A stretch of 64,000 nt of DNA from Treponema phagedenis (GTDB taxonomy: Bacteria > Spirochaetota > Spirochaetia > Treponematales > Treponemataceae): positions 1,674,001-1,738,000 of the forward strand of contig NZ_CP042818.1 in NCBI RefSeq assembly GCF_008153345.1. The letters are read 5' to 3'. The notes beneath the pieces were generated by a model. The model made no database searches. It was given only the letters and a program-made list of their open reading frames with translations, and was not told the DNA's origin. Shown piece after piece: positions 8,796 to 15,980 of the stretch (its first letter is position 1; the number at the start of each line of letters is the position of its first letter). Both the position numbers and the translations under genes were made by a program.

Positions 8796-9760
8796 TCATT
8801 CAGCAACGGTGAATCCTTATCTACCAGTTTAAAGGGAACCCATGTGATTTTTTCGGGGGTGTTTCCTTTAATTGCGGAAGTGATAACCGAAGCCGCTCCG
8901 CCGCCCTGACCTTTTGAGTCTTGGAATACGGTTGCTGCCATGCTGCCGTCACGAACTGCCGCTTTACCGTCTGCGGTTGCATCTACACCTAAAACAAAAA
9001 CATCGTTTCTGCCTGCCGCCTGCAGTGCTTTAATAGCGCCTAAAGCCATTTCATCATTGTTGGATAAAATAGCGTTGAGCTTTGTGCCATAGGTGGTAAT
9101 CCAGTTTTCGGTAACGGTAACTGCTTGGTCACGCTGCCAGTTTGCGGTTTGTTCCACAAGAATTTTAATGTCAGGATATTTTGCCGTAAGAACTTCTTTG
9201 TTTCCTTCGGTTCTTTTTAATGCACCTTCGTTGCCTAAAATACCGACAAGTATTGCAACGCCGCCTTTACCGCCAAGCAACTCTCCGACTCGGTCACCTT
9301 GTAATTGTCCTGCCACAATTTCTTGGGAACCTACGTAGTACACTCCGTCCGGCATGGATTGCTCTTTTCCGGCAAACGGATTGCGGTTGACATAGCAAAG
9401 CGGTATTTTTGCGTTGCGCGCTGCATTGGTAATTGCATCCATGGAGCTTGTGTCTACCGGAACAACAATTAAGCCGTCAACACCTTTTGCAATAAAACTA
9501 TTGACTTGGTCTTGTTGCTTAATGGCGTCTTCTGTTGCATCGGTAACCTCGATTTGTCCGCCGGCGGAAGAAATCGTTTGTTTTGCCGCATCAAGGATGT
9601 AGGTTTGGAATGTATCATTCAAATTGTTGATACAGTATCCTACGACAAAGCTTCCACTTTTTTTTGTGTCGGTTTGTGCAGTTTCTTCTTTTTCTGAACA
9701 ACCTACAAACAGCAGTGATAGTGCAACTAAAATTAATCCTGCTTTTTTTACCGTTTTCAT
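8792..9760 (-). CDS. Periplasmic sugar/inositol-binding lipoprotein of ABC transporter
   Basis: Substrate-binding component of the CUT2 transporter, 322 residues. The N-terminus (MKTVKKAGLILVALSLLFVGC) is a lipoprotein signal with Cys21 as lipid anchor. The mature part starts FVVGYCINNLNDTFQTYILD, the strand-helix entry typical of the periplasmic-binding-protein-4 fold (ribose/galactose/inositol binders), with GLIVVPVDTSSM near residue 95, AILSNNDEMALGAI near 230 and VFVLGVDATADG near 255, all in the expected order. Good ribosome-binding site (AAGGAGG). The last codons LLNE are followed by TAG supplied by the end of a dispersed repeat element, so the original C-terminus may have been slightly different. 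Inositol specificity is inferred from the locus. Confidence 0.92.
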   Translation of the reverse strand: MKTVKKAGLILVALSLLFVGCSEKEETAQTDTKKSGSFVVGYCINNLNDTFQTYILDAAKQTISSAGGQIEVTDATEDAIKQQDQVNSFIAKGVDGLIVVPVDTSSMDAITNAARNAKIPLCYVNRNPFAGKEQSMPDGVYYVGSQEIVAGQLQGDRVGELLGGKGGVAILVGILGNEGALKRTEGNKEVLTAKYPDIKILVEQTANWQRDQAVTVTENWITTYGTKLNAILSNNDEMALGAIKALQAAGRNDVFVLGVDATADGKAAVRDGSMAATVFQDSKGQGGGAASVITSAIKGNTPEKITWVPFKLVDKDSPLLNE

Positions 9761-9887
9761 AAAACAGCCCTCCTTGTATCTTTTGATACAAAATAAATAA
9801 AATAATGGTTTAACTTTGAGCGTTCAGAATTTTTCGCTTAAAGTTAATTACCTCTGTTGCCACTTTTGATTATATCTTGAGCGGCAG

Positions 9888-9930
9888 AATTCGGCTGTTC
9901 GTATGCTGAAGCACATACGGAAGCCGAATT
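9888..9930. terminator. Strong stem-loop between iolE and binding-protein gene
   Basis: AATTCGGCTGTTCGTATG pairs with CATACGGAAGCCGAATT around an 8-base loop. On the plus strand it is followed by a T run, like an intrinsic terminator, but no plus-strand gene ends here. On the minus strand there is no T run, so within the iol transcript it is better seen as an intercistronic hairpin. A TATAAT lies just beyond it on the minus strand (about 9868-9873), a possible -10 box for a separate start upstream of the binding-protein gene. Confidence 0.5.
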
Positions 9931-9955
9931 TTTTCCAAAACAAAAAGTGCCAAGC

Positions 9956-10852
9956 TTATATGCCTGCATGCCCTTTAATAAAGGATCGAGCCTTTACCGC
10001 ATATTCAAAAGGATTTGCCAATGCGGGATCCTGTTCGGCTTCGACAAGCAGCCATCCTTCATAGCCGTGCTCGGCAAGTATTTTAAATACCGTGTCAAAA
10101 TCAATGCAGCCGTCGCCGGGTACCGTGAAGGCACCGAGTCTGACTCCCTGCAAAAAACTGAGATGCTCATCTTTTATTTTTTTTACAATTTCCGGGCGGA
10201 TATCTTTGAGGTGTACGTGCTTAATGCGATTTACATATTTTTTTAAAAAGGCAATATGATCTTCGCCCGAGTATACAAGATGACCGGTATCATAGAGTAA
10301 GTACACCAGTTCCGGATTGGTTTCGCTCATCATGCGGTCAACTTCTTCGGTTGTTTGTACCACGGTTCCCATATGATGATGGTATACAATTTTCATTCCT
10401 TTTTCTTTTGCTAGTTCCCCTAATTTATTTAATCCCTCACAAAGCAGTTTCCATTCAGAATCATTCATGATGTGTTTTTTTTCAAACACGGGTGTGTCCA
10501 TTTGCCCTTGAATACTGTTCCCCTGTTCCGACACGACAATAACCTTTGCCCCCATTGCGTGCAGAAAATCCCGGTGTTGAATAAAATTCTTTTTTGTTTC
10601 TTCAAAGGGTTTGGTGGTTAAAAATGCACTGAACCATGCGCTTGCCACACGCAAGCCTCTGATGTCCAGATACTTTTTTAAAACAGCCGGATCGCGCGGG
10701 TATTTATTCCCGATCTCCGTTCCTTTGAATCCGGCAAGAGCCATTTCGCTGATGCACTGCTCAAATGAATTTTCTTTTCCTAAATCGGGCATGTCATCAT
10801 TTGTCCATGCAATCGGCGCAATTCCTAAGTGAACCTTCTGTGAATCAAACAT
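9956..10852 (-). CDS. iolE: Myo-inosose-2 dehydratase
   Basis: Metal-dependent dehydration of scyllo-inosose to the dione that IolD opens, second step of inositol breakdown. The 298-residue TIM-barrel protein (AP-endonuclease-2/xylose-isomerase-like family) begins LGIAPIAWTNDDMPDLG, diagnostic for IolE, and has FKGTEIGNKYP with the early Glu, YHHHMGTVVQT, LLYDTGHLVYSG, IKHVHLKDIR and LLVEAEQD, which supply the Asp, His and Glu metal ligands. Length is typical. It sits 79 bases after iolD and about 195 bases before the binding-protein gene, with a stem-loop in that gap. Confidence 0.94.
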   Translation of the reverse strand: MFDSQKVHLGIAPIAWTNDDMPDLGKENSFEQCISEMALAGFKGTEIGNKYPRDPAVLKKYLDIRGLRVASAWFSAFLTTKPFEETKKNFIQHRDFLHAMGAKVIVVSEQGNSIQGQMDTPVFEKKHIMNDSEWKLLCEGLNKLGELAKEKGMKIVYHHHMGTVVQTTEEVDRMMSETNPELVYLLYDTGHLVYSGEDHIAFLKKYVNRIKHVHLKDIRPEIVKKIKDEHLSFLQGVRLGAFTVPGDGCIDFDTVFKILAEHGYEGWLLVEAEQDPALANPFEYAVKARSFIKGHAGI

Positions 10853-10931
10853 ACTCTACTCCTATAAAAATTGTTGAGGAATCGTTATATTCCGAAAAAA
10901 CTTTTTCCTTATTTTTTAAGGTAAAGCCAAC

Positions 10932-12857
10932 TTAATACTTCCTTGCGGAATCTAAATGCGTTATTCTGTTTTTATAAGCATTTTGAACGGATTTTGAATT
11001 TGATGTTTCCGCAATTCCTACGTGCCACCATGCTTCATATCCGTCGGTCATGGTCTTTGGCAAAACTTTTATATCGATTAAAACGGACTGCGTATCTTTT
11101 TTTGCTTTTTTTAAAGCATCTTCCAACTCTTCGTATGTTTTTGCAGTGTATGAACTAAGACCATATCCTTTTGCAATCATCGCATAATCGATCGGAATCA
11201 GAGCCCCGTCTTGCTTCCCGCTGGCTTCATTCCTAAACCGGAATTCGGTTGCAAGGCTTGCCATTCCCTGACTCATTTGCAGATTATTGATGCAACCGAA
11301 GCCGCAGTTATCAAAAAGAAGAATGATTATTTTTGCACCTTCTTGCCGTGCGGTAACCAACTCGGAATGCAGCATTATAAAAGCACCGTCTCCGACCATG
11401 CTGTACACAGGCAGGTCGGGCTTTGCAAGTTTTGTACCGAAGGCGGCGGCAATTTCATATCCCATACATGAATAGCCGTATTCAACGTTGTATGAATCAA
11501 CAGAGTCGGTTGTCCACATTCGCTGTAAGTCGCCCGGCAAACTGCCCGAGGCTCCCACAATAACCGCATTCGGTTCTATTGTTTTTCTGATAAGCGCAAT
11601 AGCCGATGTTTGGGTAATGGTGCCGCCCGTTGCTTTTACAAAATCTTTTAAGCTTGATTTTGTTCTTGCTTTTACCAAGGGCTCCATAGTGTTGCTGTAG
11701 CGAATAGCGGCAAGGCGCTGCATTTCGGCATCCCACAAATGTTTTGCCTCCGTTATTTCTTTTTTATATGCGCTTTTGTATCCGATCTTTTTTAAAAGCT
11801 TTTGAAGTTTTTTTATGCAGACAAGCGCATCTCCAATAATTCCGGTACCGTCCATTTTGAGTGCGTGGTACGCACTTACGTTTATCGAAAGAAATTGTAC
11901 CGCCTTGTTTTGAAAGAGGAATTTTGAAGCGGTGGTAAAATCGGTGAATCGAGTTCCAACACCAATTACAAGATCCGCATCTTTTGCAATTATATTTGCG
12001 GCAAGGTTTCCGGTTACGCCCAAACCTCCAAGATTGAGCGCAGTACTTGAAGGAATGACTCCTTTGCCCGCCTGTGTTTCCGCAAAAGGAATGGTGTATT
12101 GTTCACAGAATTTACGCAGTTCATTTCCCGCATTTGAATAGCGCACGCCGCCGCCGCAGATTACAAGCGGCTTTTTTGATTTTGCAATAAGCTCCGCCGC
12201 TTTTTCTAAGAGTTCGGAATCCGGTTCCTGTCGGCGAATACTATGAACGCGCTCGGCAAAAAAATAATCGGGGAAATCGTAGGATTCGCCTTGCACATCC
12301 TGCGGAAGCGAAATACAGACGCCGCCTGTTTCCGCAGGATCGGTTAACACCCGCATGGCGGAAAGCAGAGCGGTCATCAACTGCTCGGGACGGTAAACTC
12401 TGTCCCAGTATCTGGTTACCGGTTTAAACGCATCGCTTGTTGTAATAGAAAGATTGCTCGGCTGCTCAATTTGCTGCAAAACAGGATCGGGCTGACGGGT
12501 GGCAAACGTATCTCCGGTGAAAACAAGAAGAGGAAGGTTATTTGCGGTTGCAAGTGCTGCTGCCGTTACCATATTTGCGGCACCGGGACCTATGGATGAA
12601 GTACAGGCAATAATTTTTTTTCTATTGTGTTGTTTTGCAAAACCGATTGCGGCATGGCACATCCCTTGTTCATTTCTGCCCTGATATACTCGTAAGGCAC
12701 CCGGGTTTTCGTCAAGTGCTTCTCCTAAGCCGCAGACATTTCCGTGCCCAAAAAGAGTAAAGATTCCTTCAACAAATTTTATTTTTTTACCGTCTTGAGA
12801 AATCCATTGGTTATCGAGAAATTTCACAATAGCTTGTCCCACAGTCATGCGTGCCAT
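10932..12857 (-). CDS. iolD: 3D-(3,5/4)-trihydroxycyclohexane-1,2-dione hydrolase
   Basis: ThDP-dependent ring-opening hydrolase producing 5-deoxy-glucuronate, third step of inositol catabolism. The 641-residue product has the catalytic Glu region YQGRNEQGMCHAAIGFAK near residue 55, the SIGPGAANM loop, and the ThDP/Mg motif GDGAFIMLHSELVTA ending in LFDNCGFG near residues 490-520. I chose the ATG with GGGAGGAA ahead; upstream in-frame codons add an unlikely 28 residues. First gene of the minus-strand locus; the upstream DNA has a weak promoter candidate (TTGACT, 17 bases, TAAGCT) about 50-80 bases away. Size and motifs match IolD and separate it from acetolactate synthases. Confidence 0.94.
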   Translation of the reverse strand: MARMTVGQAIVKFLDNQWISQDGKKIKFVEGIFTLFGHGNVCGLGEALDENPGALRVYQGRNEQGMCHAAIGFAKQHNRKKIIACTSSIGPGAANMVTAAALATANNLPLLVFTGDTFATRQPDPVLQQIEQPSNLSITTSDAFKPVTRYWDRVYRPEQLMTALLSAMRVLTDPAETGGVCISLPQDVQGESYDFPDYFFAERVHSIRRQEPDSELLEKAAELIAKSKKPLVICGGGVRYSNAGNELRKFCEQYTIPFAETQAGKGVIPSSTALNLGGLGVTGNLAANIIAKDADLVIGVGTRFTDFTTASKFLFQNKAVQFLSINVSAYHALKMDGTGIIGDALVCIKKLQKLLKKIGYKSAYKKEITEAKHLWDAEMQRLAAIRYSNTMEPLVKARTKSSLKDFVKATGGTITQTSAIALIRKTIEPNAVIVGASGSLPGDLQRMWTTDSVDSYNVEYGYSCMGYEIAAAFGTKLAKPDLPVYSMVGDGAFIMLHSELVTARQEGAKIIILLFDNCGFGCINNLQMSQGMASLATEFRFRNEASGKQDGALIPIDYAMIAKGYGLSSYTAKTYEELEDALKKAKKDTQSVLIDIKVLPKTMTDGYEAWWHVGIAETSNSKSVQNAYKNRITHLDSARKY

Positions 12858-13098
12858 GATTTCCTCCCAAAAGATACTGAAAAGCTCTATAGCTTTATTC
12901 TTTTCATAAAGCTTATCATTGAAATTCCCATAAGTCAACAAAAAAATTTGAAAATATACTCAAAATATATCAAAGTTTTAACTTGAAAATACCCAAAACT
13001 GTGTTAAGATACCGGGAGCGAGATAATCGACAGCTTAAATTCAAAATGAATATATCTTGCGGTACTAAGTATAAATTACGGGGAGGGCTTTAAAACCG
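12858..13098. other. Divergent intergenic region upstream of iolD
   Basis: AT-rich. A minus-strand promoter candidate lies at about 12910-12938 (TTGACT, 17 bases, TAAGCT). Next to it are repeated half-sites of the form TTTGAAAATA (about 12948 and 12983), which could be binding sites for a regulator of the inositol genes; this is only a visual impression. Confidence 0.35.
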
Positions 13099-13282
13099 GT
13101 ATAATGTTTTGTAATTACGTTGCTATTAGTAATTTATTAACCATAACGGCTCGCAGAGTCAGCATTACTATGGTAAATTGCTCACCGTTGCGCCGTGTCG
13201 AGCTCTTTTTTATAAAATTTTTTACGATTTGTATAAAATGCATTAAGAAAAATCATCGAGTTATCAAAAACGTTATACTACT
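13099..13282. repeat. Dispersed TIR element, compact 184-bp copy
   Basis: Left end GTATAATGTTTTGTAATTA and inverted right end ATCAAAAACGTTATACTAC. Core CTATGGTAAATTGCTCACC followed by GTTGCGCCGTGTCGAGCTC and TTTTTTATAAAATTTTTTAC. This is the simplest copy of the family in the window and shows both ends clearly. Confidence 0.75.
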
Positions 13283-13477
13283 ATTTTAGACAATAAACGA
13301 ATTCAAATGCGTGTAAAAACGGTTCTCTTTTTAAGAAAAAATTTATAAAGAACCATCTTGCATATTTTTAAAAATAAGATATAATAAAAAAAAATTACTT
13401 AAGGGAGATTTACTGCTTTATATGTGCCCCGATTTGTTTAAAAAATTCTCACTATATTTTGTATTTTGGCATGAAAT

Positions 13478-13502
13478 TCTCTCTCTCTCTCTCTCTCTCT
13501 CT
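13478..13502 (+). repeat. (TC)12 dinucleotide tract
   Basis: Twelve uninterrupted TC units plus one T, about 155 bases upstream of the start codon of the broken WYL regulator. The rest of the surrounding intergenic stretch (13283-13659) is AT-rich with one weak hairpin at about 13520-13550 (AACGGATTC with GAGTCCGGTT) and no gene. Confidence 0.9.
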
Positions 13503-13659
13503 TCATTAATAAAAAAAACGGATTCATTACCGGAAAAATTGAGTCCGGTTTTCAATATAGTTTATTTTTAAAAATACGAGTTTTACAGCTTCAAAAATTC
13601 AAAAATATTTCACTTTTTTCCTTTACCGACATTATTTGTCGGGGGAGGTGTGATAGAAT

Positions 13660-14653
13660 ATGAACATGAATAAGAAAGAAGGCAAAGTCCAGTTTTGGCG
13701 TTTATTAAAAATTGATGAGCTTATCCGCGGAAAAAAATATCCGACGGCAAAGTCCTTGGCAAAGGAATTTGAAGTGAGCACTCGAACAATTGAGCGGGAT
13801 ATAGAATTTTTGCGGGATATGTACAATGCGCCTATATCCTATGATTATAGCAAGCGCGGATATAAATACACAAGTGATTCGTTCTTTTAAAAAAGTATTT
13901 TCCTCACTGAAGAGGAATTCTTTTCCGTTGCAATCTTTGAAAAACTTTTGCGGCAATACCGCAACACTCCCATTCAAGATACATTAAAGGGCTTATTTAA
14001 AAAACTTTTAGCAACAGTTCCGGAGGATACCGTTTCGGTGGATACTTTTTTGGATGGACGAATCGGTGAGCCTTATTTCGGAGCCGGCACCGGATATTAA
14101 GCGGGAGGTTTTTTCTTCTGTTTTTGAGGCGGTTAAAATGCGGCATCCGATTAACTTTTTGTATCGGGGTTTAAAAGACGATGCGCACGAAGAAAGAAAG
14201 ATTTATCCGTATCATATTGTTTGCCAACGCGGCATGTGGTATGTAATCGGGTTTTGCTGCGCCGCAAAGGAGATGCGTATTTTTGCCCTGCCGCGAATGC
14301 TGGATATTAATATTGTATCGAATACGCAATTTGAAAAGCCCGCCGATTTTAATGCAGAAGACTACATCGATAAAAATATGGGTGTATGGATAACAGAGCG
14401 CGAGCCCTTTACTGTGCGGCTTTTGTTTGCGCCTGCGGTTGCCCTTTTTGCGGAAGAGCGGATTTGGAGCGATAAGCAAACCACAAGGGTAAACAGCGAC
14501 CAATCCGTTGAAGTGAGTTTTACCACCACGCAGCTTTCCGAAATAAAACGTTTTGTTTTGGGACAGGGAGCCATGGTGCAAGTCCTTGAGCCGCAGGAAT
14601 TAATTGACGCGGTAAAGGCGGAAGCGCAAAAAGTAAAAGAGCTGTATGGGTGA
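13660..14653 (+). pseudogene. Broken HTH/WYL-domain transcriptional regulator
   Basis: An ATG behind GGGAGGTG opens a DeoR-like winged-helix domain (KSLAKEFEVSTRTIERDIEFLRDM, a recognition helix) that runs into a TAA at 13888-13890. The same frame continues with clear family sequence (KSIFLTEEEFFSVAIFEKLLRQY) until about 14096. A T6 tract at 14046-14051 then shifts the frame; with five T the reading joins VDTFWMDESVSLISEP and continues into an intact WYL-type ligand/DNA-sensing domain (KMRHPINFLYRG, YHIVCQRGMWYVIGF, FALPRM) to the stop at 14653. The restored protein would be about 330 residues, normal for the family. It lies divergent to iolD and could have controlled the inositol genes. Two independent lesions argue for a pseudogene, although errors in the assembly are not excluded. 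Confidence 0.85.
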
Positions 14654-14668
14654 TAGCTCGGAGTTAAG

Positions 14669-14714
14669 CGGTAATCAACGCATATGCGGGGATTAAATAT
14701 ATTCATTTTGCAAG
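14669..14714 (+). repeat. Sel1-cassette leader repeat, copy 1
   Basis: GGTAATCAACG, then GCGGGGATTAAATATATT, then TTTTGCAAGA. Same order and spacing as the copies at about 15091 and 15784; this is the most diverged copy. Confidence 0.6.
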
Positions 14715-14747
14715 AGAGGAAACTTGCGGGAGGAGGAATTACTACCC

Positions 14748-15074
14748 ATGTCAAATGATGAAAAACTTATTTTTTCACGGTACTTACCGACTGTTGAACG
14801 TGGAGATTTCGGTGTGCAATGTAACCCTGAGCTTATCTGTTACGATGGTGCAATAGCTGCTCCCGATATGAAGCAAACCTTTTATTGGATGATAAAGTGT
14901 GCCGAACAAGGCGACGTAAAAGCTCAATACAACCTCGCCCTCATGTACTCCTACGGCGGCGGCGCCCCGCTCGACAAAAAACAAGCCGCTTACTGGTTCC
15001 GCAAAGCCTACGAAAATGGATATACGGAAGCAGAAGATGTGCGGGGAAAAAAGGTGCGGAAGGGTAAAAACTGA
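14748..15074 (+). CDS. Small Sel1-repeat protein
   Basis: A 108-residue protein started at the ATG after GGAGGAGG. It lacks a signal peptide and holds about two Sel1-like (TPR-related) repeats: TFYWMIKCAEQGDVKAQYNLALMY, then GGGAPLDKKQAAYWFRKAYENGYTEAEDV. Sel1 repeats form helical solenoids that mediate protein-protein contacts. It is the first of a series of related genes here, each preceded by the same leader sequence of about 50 bases, so it arose by local duplication. The N-terminal 45 residues are unlike the repeats. Function unknown; it may be cytoplasmic, or its signal peptide may have been lost. Confidence 0.7.
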   Translation: MSNDEKLIFSRYLPTVERGDFGVQCNPELICYDGAIAAPDMKQTFYWMIKCAEQGDVKAQYNLALMYSYGGGAPLDKKQAAYWFRKAYENGYTEAEDVRGKKVRKGKN

Positions 15075-15090
15075 ACCCGCACCATACAAA

Positions 15091-15138
15091 GGTAATCACT
15101 GCTTTGCGGCGATTAAATATATTTTTAATTTTGCAAGG
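15091..15138 (+). repeat. Sel1-cassette leader repeat, copy 2
   Basis: GGTAATCACTGCTTTGCGGC, GATTAAATATATTTTT, then TTTTGCAAGGG, ending just before the ribosome-binding site AAGGAGGTG of the next Sel1 gene. Nearly identical to copy 3. Confidence 0.75.
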
Positions 15139-15154
15139 GTTAAGGAGGTGTTCC

Positions 15155-15766
15155 ATGCGAAATATAAAAAAAAACAATACTTGCTTGCTTATTATTAAGT
15201 GTGTGTATCGTGGTACCGGTTTTCGGCGGTGGTTCGAAAGAAACAGAGGGGCTATCACTTAGAAGCCCTTTTCAGGTGATGGCATTCGTTGAAGAGACGT
15301 TGTCTTCGAAAAAGACTCCGTCCGACAAAGAAGTTCCGTCTTTTGAAGAAACACAACAAAAAGCCGAGCAAGGTGATGGGGAGGCTCAATACCTTTTGGC
15401 ATCCATGTATTGGGAGGGGAATGGGACTCTCGTTGATAAAAAAAATCCATTTATTGGCTAACACAGTCTGCCGAACAGGGGTACGCCCCGGCTCAGCGTT
15501 TACTCGGACTTTTTCCTGTGTACCTTAATACACCGCAGCACGAATTAATGTTAAATCATAAACAAGTTATTTATTGGATGACAAAAGCAGCCGAGCAAGA
15601 GGATGCTTTTGCTCAATTGATGTTAGGAGATATGTATTTGCGTGGCGAAGTAACATTGGTTGATAAAAAAAAGGCTGCCTATTGGATACGCAAATCTTAT
15701 GAGAATGGGTGCGACGAGGCAAAAAAGGTTTGGGAAAAAAATAAGCTGTGGCAGTATGCGGATTAA
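15155..15766 (+). pseudogene. Frameshifted exported Sel1-repeat gene
   Basis: ATG behind AAGGAGGTG. Read literally it ends after about 35 codons. If the A9 run at 15166-15174 had eight A, the protein would begin MRNIKKTILACLLLSVCIVV, a proper signal peptide, and continue to VDKKN. A second run, A8 at 15438-15445, must gain one A to join the following frame (SIYWLTQSAEQGYAPAQRLL), which continues through VIYWMTKAAEQEDAFAQLMLGDMY and AAYWIRKSYENGCDEAKKV to the stop at 15766. The repaired product is about 203 residues with three Sel1 repeats. The two changes compensate in total length. This could be a decayed gene, a slippage-controlled on/off gene, or homopolymer errors in the assembly. Confidence 0.75.
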
Positions 15767-15783
15767 ATATAAGTCATACTCAG

Positions 15784-15835
15784 GGTAATCACTGCTCTGC
15801 GGCGATTAAATATATTTTTGGTTTTTGCAAGTTGT
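15784..15835 (+). repeat. Sel1-cassette leader repeat, copy 3
   Basis: GGTAATCACTGCTCTGCGGC, GATTAAATATATTTTT, then TTTTTGCAAG, followed by a ribosome-binding site and a 14-codon stub. A partial copy (GCGGATTAAATAT) also forms the stop codon region of the gene before it at about 15758-15770. Confidence 0.7.
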
Positions 15836-15865
15836 GGAAGGCTTGCAAAGAAGAGGAGAGATTTT

Positions 15866-15910
15866 ATGAGAAAAAACACTAGAAAAGAAAAGCATTCTGT
15901 ACAAAATTAA
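15866..15910 (+). other. 14-codon ORF stub of a lost Sel1 cassette
   Basis: ATG behind AAGAGGAGAG encodes MRKNTRKEKHSVQN and stops. The start context and the basic N-terminus are like the beginning of a signal peptide, so this looks like the surviving start of a third cassette whose body has been deleted, with the long lipoprotein gene following 70 bases later. It could instead be a small leader peptide. Confidence 0.4.
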
Positions 15911-15980
15911 TCTCAAAAAAAAGAACTTTCAAATTGAAATGACAGTAATAGGAATAAATAATCATAGAGGAGAAAAAAAT

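Noticed and set aside
6924-9760. Naming the transporter rbsABC (ribose)
   Set aside because: RbsA/RbsC-type proteins carry many sugars. The flanking iolG, iolE, iolD and iolA point to inositol, so a ribose name would mislead.
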